A stretch of DNA of 64,000 nt from Owenia fusiformis (lineage: Eukaryota; Annelida; Polychaeta; Sabellida; Oweniidae). The notes under the pieces were generated by a model. The model was not told the origin of the DNA and did no database searches. It saw only the letters and a program-made list of their open reading frames with translations. Positions 54,601 through 60,600 of the stretch are shown here, piece by piece. Each line of letters begins with the position of its first letter. Position 1 is the stretch's first letter. Made by a program: the position numbers and the translations under genes. The DNA lies in NCBI GenBank assembly GCA_903813345.2, contig CAIIXF020000007.1:20571564-20635563 (forward strand). Reading direction: 5' to 3'.

Positions 54601-57600
54601 AAAGATATCCCCCATTACACCAAATACAAAAATTAATCAATTAATTAAAAAATCAATGCCCTAAATTAGCCACATGCTGGCAAAGGGTGAGCCAATGTGG
54701 CTAATGTGACAGCTACTAAAAAAAGAAAGATGTTAAACCTGCACATCGCTCCAAAACGCAATATGTTGACATATATTGTTTTTACATTTTCAAGCTCTAA
54801 TATAAAGTTTATGTAAATAAAAATTGTTTTTTCTGCGTAATATCAAAGAACAATCATTTAGTTAAAAAAATAAAAAGGCTAGCGCAGGATTCGAACCCGG
54901 GGCTCCCCCGTGTTAAGCGAGGATTCTTCCGCTAGACCATTGTGTTATTATGAATGGTGGCAGTAATTAAACGCTACTTATTTTGAATGCTATGATTCGG
55001 AAGTGACGTCACGTTCTTCATTTAGAAACCTTTCCAAAATCATATCGCCGGCGCCGATCAAAGCAATTCAATGAAAAATCTTTGAAATGACACATTTATC
55101 GTAAGTATTTCTACACAAGATTTGCCCCATTTCTTCATCATTCTATAATCTTTCATAAAGCTCAAAATAATAAAGTTCACCCCCGAAACAACCCAAGATT
55201 GCGTTTCGGGGCAAGGTCCAGCTTTAAGATTATTAGAATGGCAGTTACCACAATAGCCATGTTTTCCTGTAGCCATGCACTATACTGCCACCAATAAAGA
55301 AGGAATGACATTATGACTTGCCAAAGGGATCATTGGTGGTTAGTTACAATCATCACATACCTCCGGCCTCTAATAACTGACTGCTGGCTGACATTTTGGT
55401 TTAAAAGTTACTGTACATTTGCAATATGTAGGGTACTTGTTCTAAACACAAAAGCAATCTTAACAAGTAGTTTAAAACTGAGAAAGATGGGCCTGAGTTT
55501 GACTGACACGAAGGCAATGAGGCTTTGTTATTAATATACTACCATACAGAACTTAAACATCAGGGTATCCTTCATGCCACTTGTTTTATTCAGCAGTAAT
55601 GTTACAAACATTTAATACAATATACTAATTAGCTTGATATCCTTCTGGATATACATGTATAAAGCATTTAATTACAATATTTTGTTATAAAATTACACTA
55701 CTTCTTGCTGAATCTTATAATTTTCTTAAAGGGACAACCAGATAATCAGGAGTTAACATGGCTGTCAAACCTGAAAAACCTGTGCCTCTTTAATAAAACA
55801 TCTCATGAAAATTCAGAAGCACATCTTGTTATTAATCAGACCTAAAAACAACCTAATTATGACTGCATAGCTGCAAAATCAAATTTAAAATGATTCATTT
55901 ACCTGAAAGGTGTAAGTCCTTTAAATCTCCCAAATGCATCTTGTATTTACCAGGAACAGGTGTATGTAAAGCAGTATGTATATTGTATAGTAAATGTAGC
56001 TCTGATTTATTTCAAAAAATATCATGTTTTGGCACAGTATGTCATGAAGTGATACAAATAATTTAACATATAAATTAGTGGTTTACTATCATAGGGAGCT
56101 ACATGTATATGACAGACTACTGTGTCTATATGAGCAATTTAACATCACAAAACCTTGCCAAATAGATCACTGTATTGATGACCAATGCGTTAAAATGATA
56201 CAACCTGGAAAAGTGTAACAAGTGTTACAGATACCAAAACTATGTGGAAAGAGAGAATGCCGGTCACAAAAAATGGTGACAATACCAATACCAATTTGGT
56301 GAGGTGGTGGTATAAAAGTATGAATTAACCAAAAATTCATCCTTGATCCAAGGGGATTTCAATTCTTTCAATACCTAAGCTTAACGAGGTCCGATTTTGA
56401 ATGATCCAAATACTCATTTCAGTACCCTTTAAAAGCTCACTTTGTCTATGTGAAAAAAAGGTCCACATCACATACATGTGAGATTTGATATTGTGAAAAA
56501 CTGTTCTGTTTCAGAGAAAATGTTCTATGTTTTGGATAATATGTGTGAGTTCTGGGTCAAATAACAGGTCTGTGTTTATGAGGTAACACAAGCCATGAAT
56601 AAGAGCAATGGTCTGAGCATGATATACCATGTGGCTAGTAGGATATGATAGCCAGTAACACATACCTGTATATACTAGTACCCTTAGCAAATGAACTGTC
56701 TACATATACACTCTTTAATTAGAGATGATTGCACCAATTTTCCTCAATGTTAATAGCTAACATTTTCATTCTCTATATACTCAAACTCGAAAAAAAGCTT
56801 TTTTAAGTAGATGGAAATAAAAGGCCATGGATGTTACATTTGAGATTGTAAAGATCTTATAAGCATCAAATCTTCAAGTCATCTGTAAAAATAAAGAGGG
56901 AGTGTGAATATCTGATATATCAGGGTACATAATTACTTTGGCTCTCCTGGTTGCTAATGTGTGGGAGGGTTAACTCATCCTTGAAATATTTAACATGTAC
57001 CCTTTTATAGGTAAATGCAGACTTCTTTATATATTTTGAAAATCCATAATTAAAATGATAAGATTCACGACTTGACAGTCAACATTTTGAGGATTAACAG
57101 CTCCCAGAGTAGGCATTTCATAATTTCAAATTGGCCTTTCTGTGACCACCAGACCTTCTTATTTATTTCACTTACGTTTTGTTGATTCTGATAGTCTAAG
57201 ACAATATCTTTTGCATCATCAGAAGAGATCAGCGTCATTAATAGATTCCATTGGTATTATAAGTTTGTATATCTACTCCATTCAATCAATTTATCAATTA
57301 CATGTACAAGTATCTAATTAACTAATAACACTTTTTGTATATGTACTTCAATGTACTTAGATATAAAAAATATTAACATTTAGTACTGTATGTGATACTG
57401 AATTTCCAATGGTCCCCCTCCCTAACAGCTGCCCGCTATAACAGCTGGTAGTATATCACCCACTATACCACAAATAACTTTTAATACTCACCAAATAAAC
57501 AAATCCAACAGAATACAATTAATCCTTCTCCTAATCTTGATAATCCTCAGTATGGTTAATCCAGTTAAATCCTCATGAAAGCTAAAGCTATAAGTGAACA

Positions 57601-60600
57601 ATCCAGAACAACAAGCAGCTTCACAATGTTGAGGTGTAAATGCTAAAACAAAAGCACAAAAGGCCAAGCAAGGTGCACTATATGGTTCTGTTTTCACTGA
57701 GTATATACAGTTCTCTCTCTGATTCATGCAGCCCACTTAGGTTTCTAGATATTTTTGGCTGTTCGAGGCCGCAAAATACCAACCAGGTTTACAACTGAGT
57801 ACTGACTGTATGTATGTTTGCATTAGAGAGACGGTTAACCATTAATTCTGCATAGCAAATAGGTATGAACTATAAAGGTATCATCAAAATTGTCTCTCGT
57901 TTATCTCCGTCCCATTTAAAAGCACAACATTATTTATATTCAATCCAGGTATACACAAGTTTAACTCACTTTAAATACTACATAAACACTTTGTCAACAT
58001 AACATTAACATTTTTAGATTTATTTTTACTAGCTTTGGGCAATTTGTTTTAATTTGCAATCAATTGTCTATACATATTATTACATTTACAAATATATTAT
58101 TTTCAGTTTTACTAATTAAGTTTTTAGGGTATGGATATGCAAAAACTAAACTGGTGTAATTCTAGAAATGTATCAATTACGCTATTGTTGTATCTTAAGA
58201 TAAATATTTACCAGACGTGATAACTTAGTTGATGATATGAAACCTACCTTAATTAAATGTTGAGAAATCTAATTTAGACACTCACATAAAAAATCTTGAA
58301 GGCTGAATGTATCAAACATATTTTTCTGAAATTAACATCTTCAAATGTTCTGTAGCCCAAATTCTGATTCTCAAATACACTTTATAACACAGAAACATCC
58401 CACAAGCAAACAACCAGTTGCAAATGTAAAAACCATCTCCATTCTTAATCTTTTATTTTATTCAGCGGAGACAAAAACACTGAAAATACCAGCTTGGTGT
58501 AATTTCAACCATATATCTAATATTAGCGTTGGGAAATGTCTGTGGATAGTTGGATAATTCAATAGCAAGTGGAATAAATGGTTCTATGAATCATTTGTAA
58601 ATTGGAGCAACTACAATAAATCAAATTGTTTACAAATTGAGGAACTTATAAAACATCATATTCAGACCCTGAGGTCACTGACATATAGTGTATAGTATAT
58701 ACACTATTGCTCTTTGTTTTTTATGGAGTTGTGATGGTTGCGATTTTTCATACTATCACATTGAATGAAAGAGTATATCCAGGTTAATGTATTATTTCAT
58801 TTTTATTTTATATGGTTAAAACTAATGTAATGAAATGCTATGTAATATTGACAACAGCTTTATGTACTATTGTGAATGGTGAAATGGTCAACATAAATAT
58901 GAACAACATATGGAATGGTGTCCAAATGTCAAAAGTTGTAGGCAAGGCATTAACATGTAAAAAGTCACCACCTGCCATTTGTTACAGACACCAAACACCA
59001 ACTGCTGACCACCAAATGCCAACCACTGAACACCATCCACAAAGAAGTTGGAGACTATAACGATATGTCACCAATCTTTGTGGTGACATAAAAAATAATG
59101 TTAATTTCATTATGGTAAAATCCCCAGCCTCCCCCTATAACTAAATTTCCCAGGGCCAAAAATCAATGTATTACACTAACAAAGTCATCAATTGCAGAAT
59201 AATGACAGATTGGTATGAATGATTGCAGTTTGGTGGGAAATATTGCATATTAGTGAAAACAATAACAGTTTGTTGGAAAAATTGCAGTTTGGTGGGAAAT
59301 GGCAAAAATGATCATTCCTGAAATGTCAAAAAGAACTCAGAACATGAAAAATTGTTAATTAGAAAAAATTGTTAATCAGACTTGACTTAATTCACATCAA
59401 AGGACTTTCAAAAAACCAGATATGAAATATGTCTGTACATGTATGTAAGAACAGTGGGGTATTAAAGACCCCAGGAGCAGGTTTCAAGTACCACTTAAAC
59501 CAGAATGTTAAACACATTTTACATAACACTTTTTATAATAATGAGGCTGAAATGTTCTCAAAAATTCCACCAGTCTCACACAAAGCTCAATTGAGCATTC
59601 ACATCAAGTCAAGAAATGCTCAAATGCACACTGAGTTCTCACTGAATATATGAAATACATTAAACAAGTCATGATGGCCAAATTGAGGTGAACACACATG
59701 TGGTTATCATATCAACCATGGTAATCATGACATCTCCTTCCTTCTTAGCAACATATTGAACTAAAAAGATGTGAGGAGCATCAGAAACACACACATGGCA
59801 CTGGTGGATTGAGGGAGGGACATTGTGGACCCAGTCAAACTTATCAAACAATTTTGGTTAGTTGGAGTGTCATTAATGTTTTTCAATTACTTTATTAAGC
59901 TTATAAACTTTTCTTAGGTGTCAGTCAATGAAAATCAATTACTCGATCAATTCATCAAACATATAGCTGATAATTAATAACACTCTCTGTGTATGTGCTT
60001 AAGTGTACTTGGTTATAAAAACTATTAAGATTTAAATATGCTATACTGGCATCCCCAAAATAGGAGAAAAAAAACAATCATGTCACTGCGTTCTCAATTT
60101 CCAAATCGTGTTATTTTCAACTATCATTTTGTAAAAATAGATGATTTATTTATTATGGTAAATTATGGTGGTAATGGTATGGTGCCACTTTCCTGAGGAT
60201 GTAATAATAATATCCTGAAACATTTCTCAACATTGTTTTGCTTTGTCATAGAACTGAAACAAATTCCTGTAAGTTTCCTGAAACAATCAATATAATATAA
60301 GAGATGTAAATGTGGCTTTGAATCAGACTAATACATTGCCCCAATTTGAGGAAATCTTTCCATGCTCAGATACTTATTTTGCCACTTTTTCTTGTGACTG
60401 TTCTCTGGACTGTGAACTTAAATGGTAATGCATTTTAAATTGCAGCAGTCACAGTCTAATAAAACAATCATTTCACAAGTGCAGTTTCTATGGTTTCTGC
60501 TTATTACAATTCACAGAACAGTGATGAGAACTGTTTTGAAGGCTCCAAGCATCTTGGATGACCAAAGTATGAAATTTTGAAAATCAAACTGTTCCAAAAG

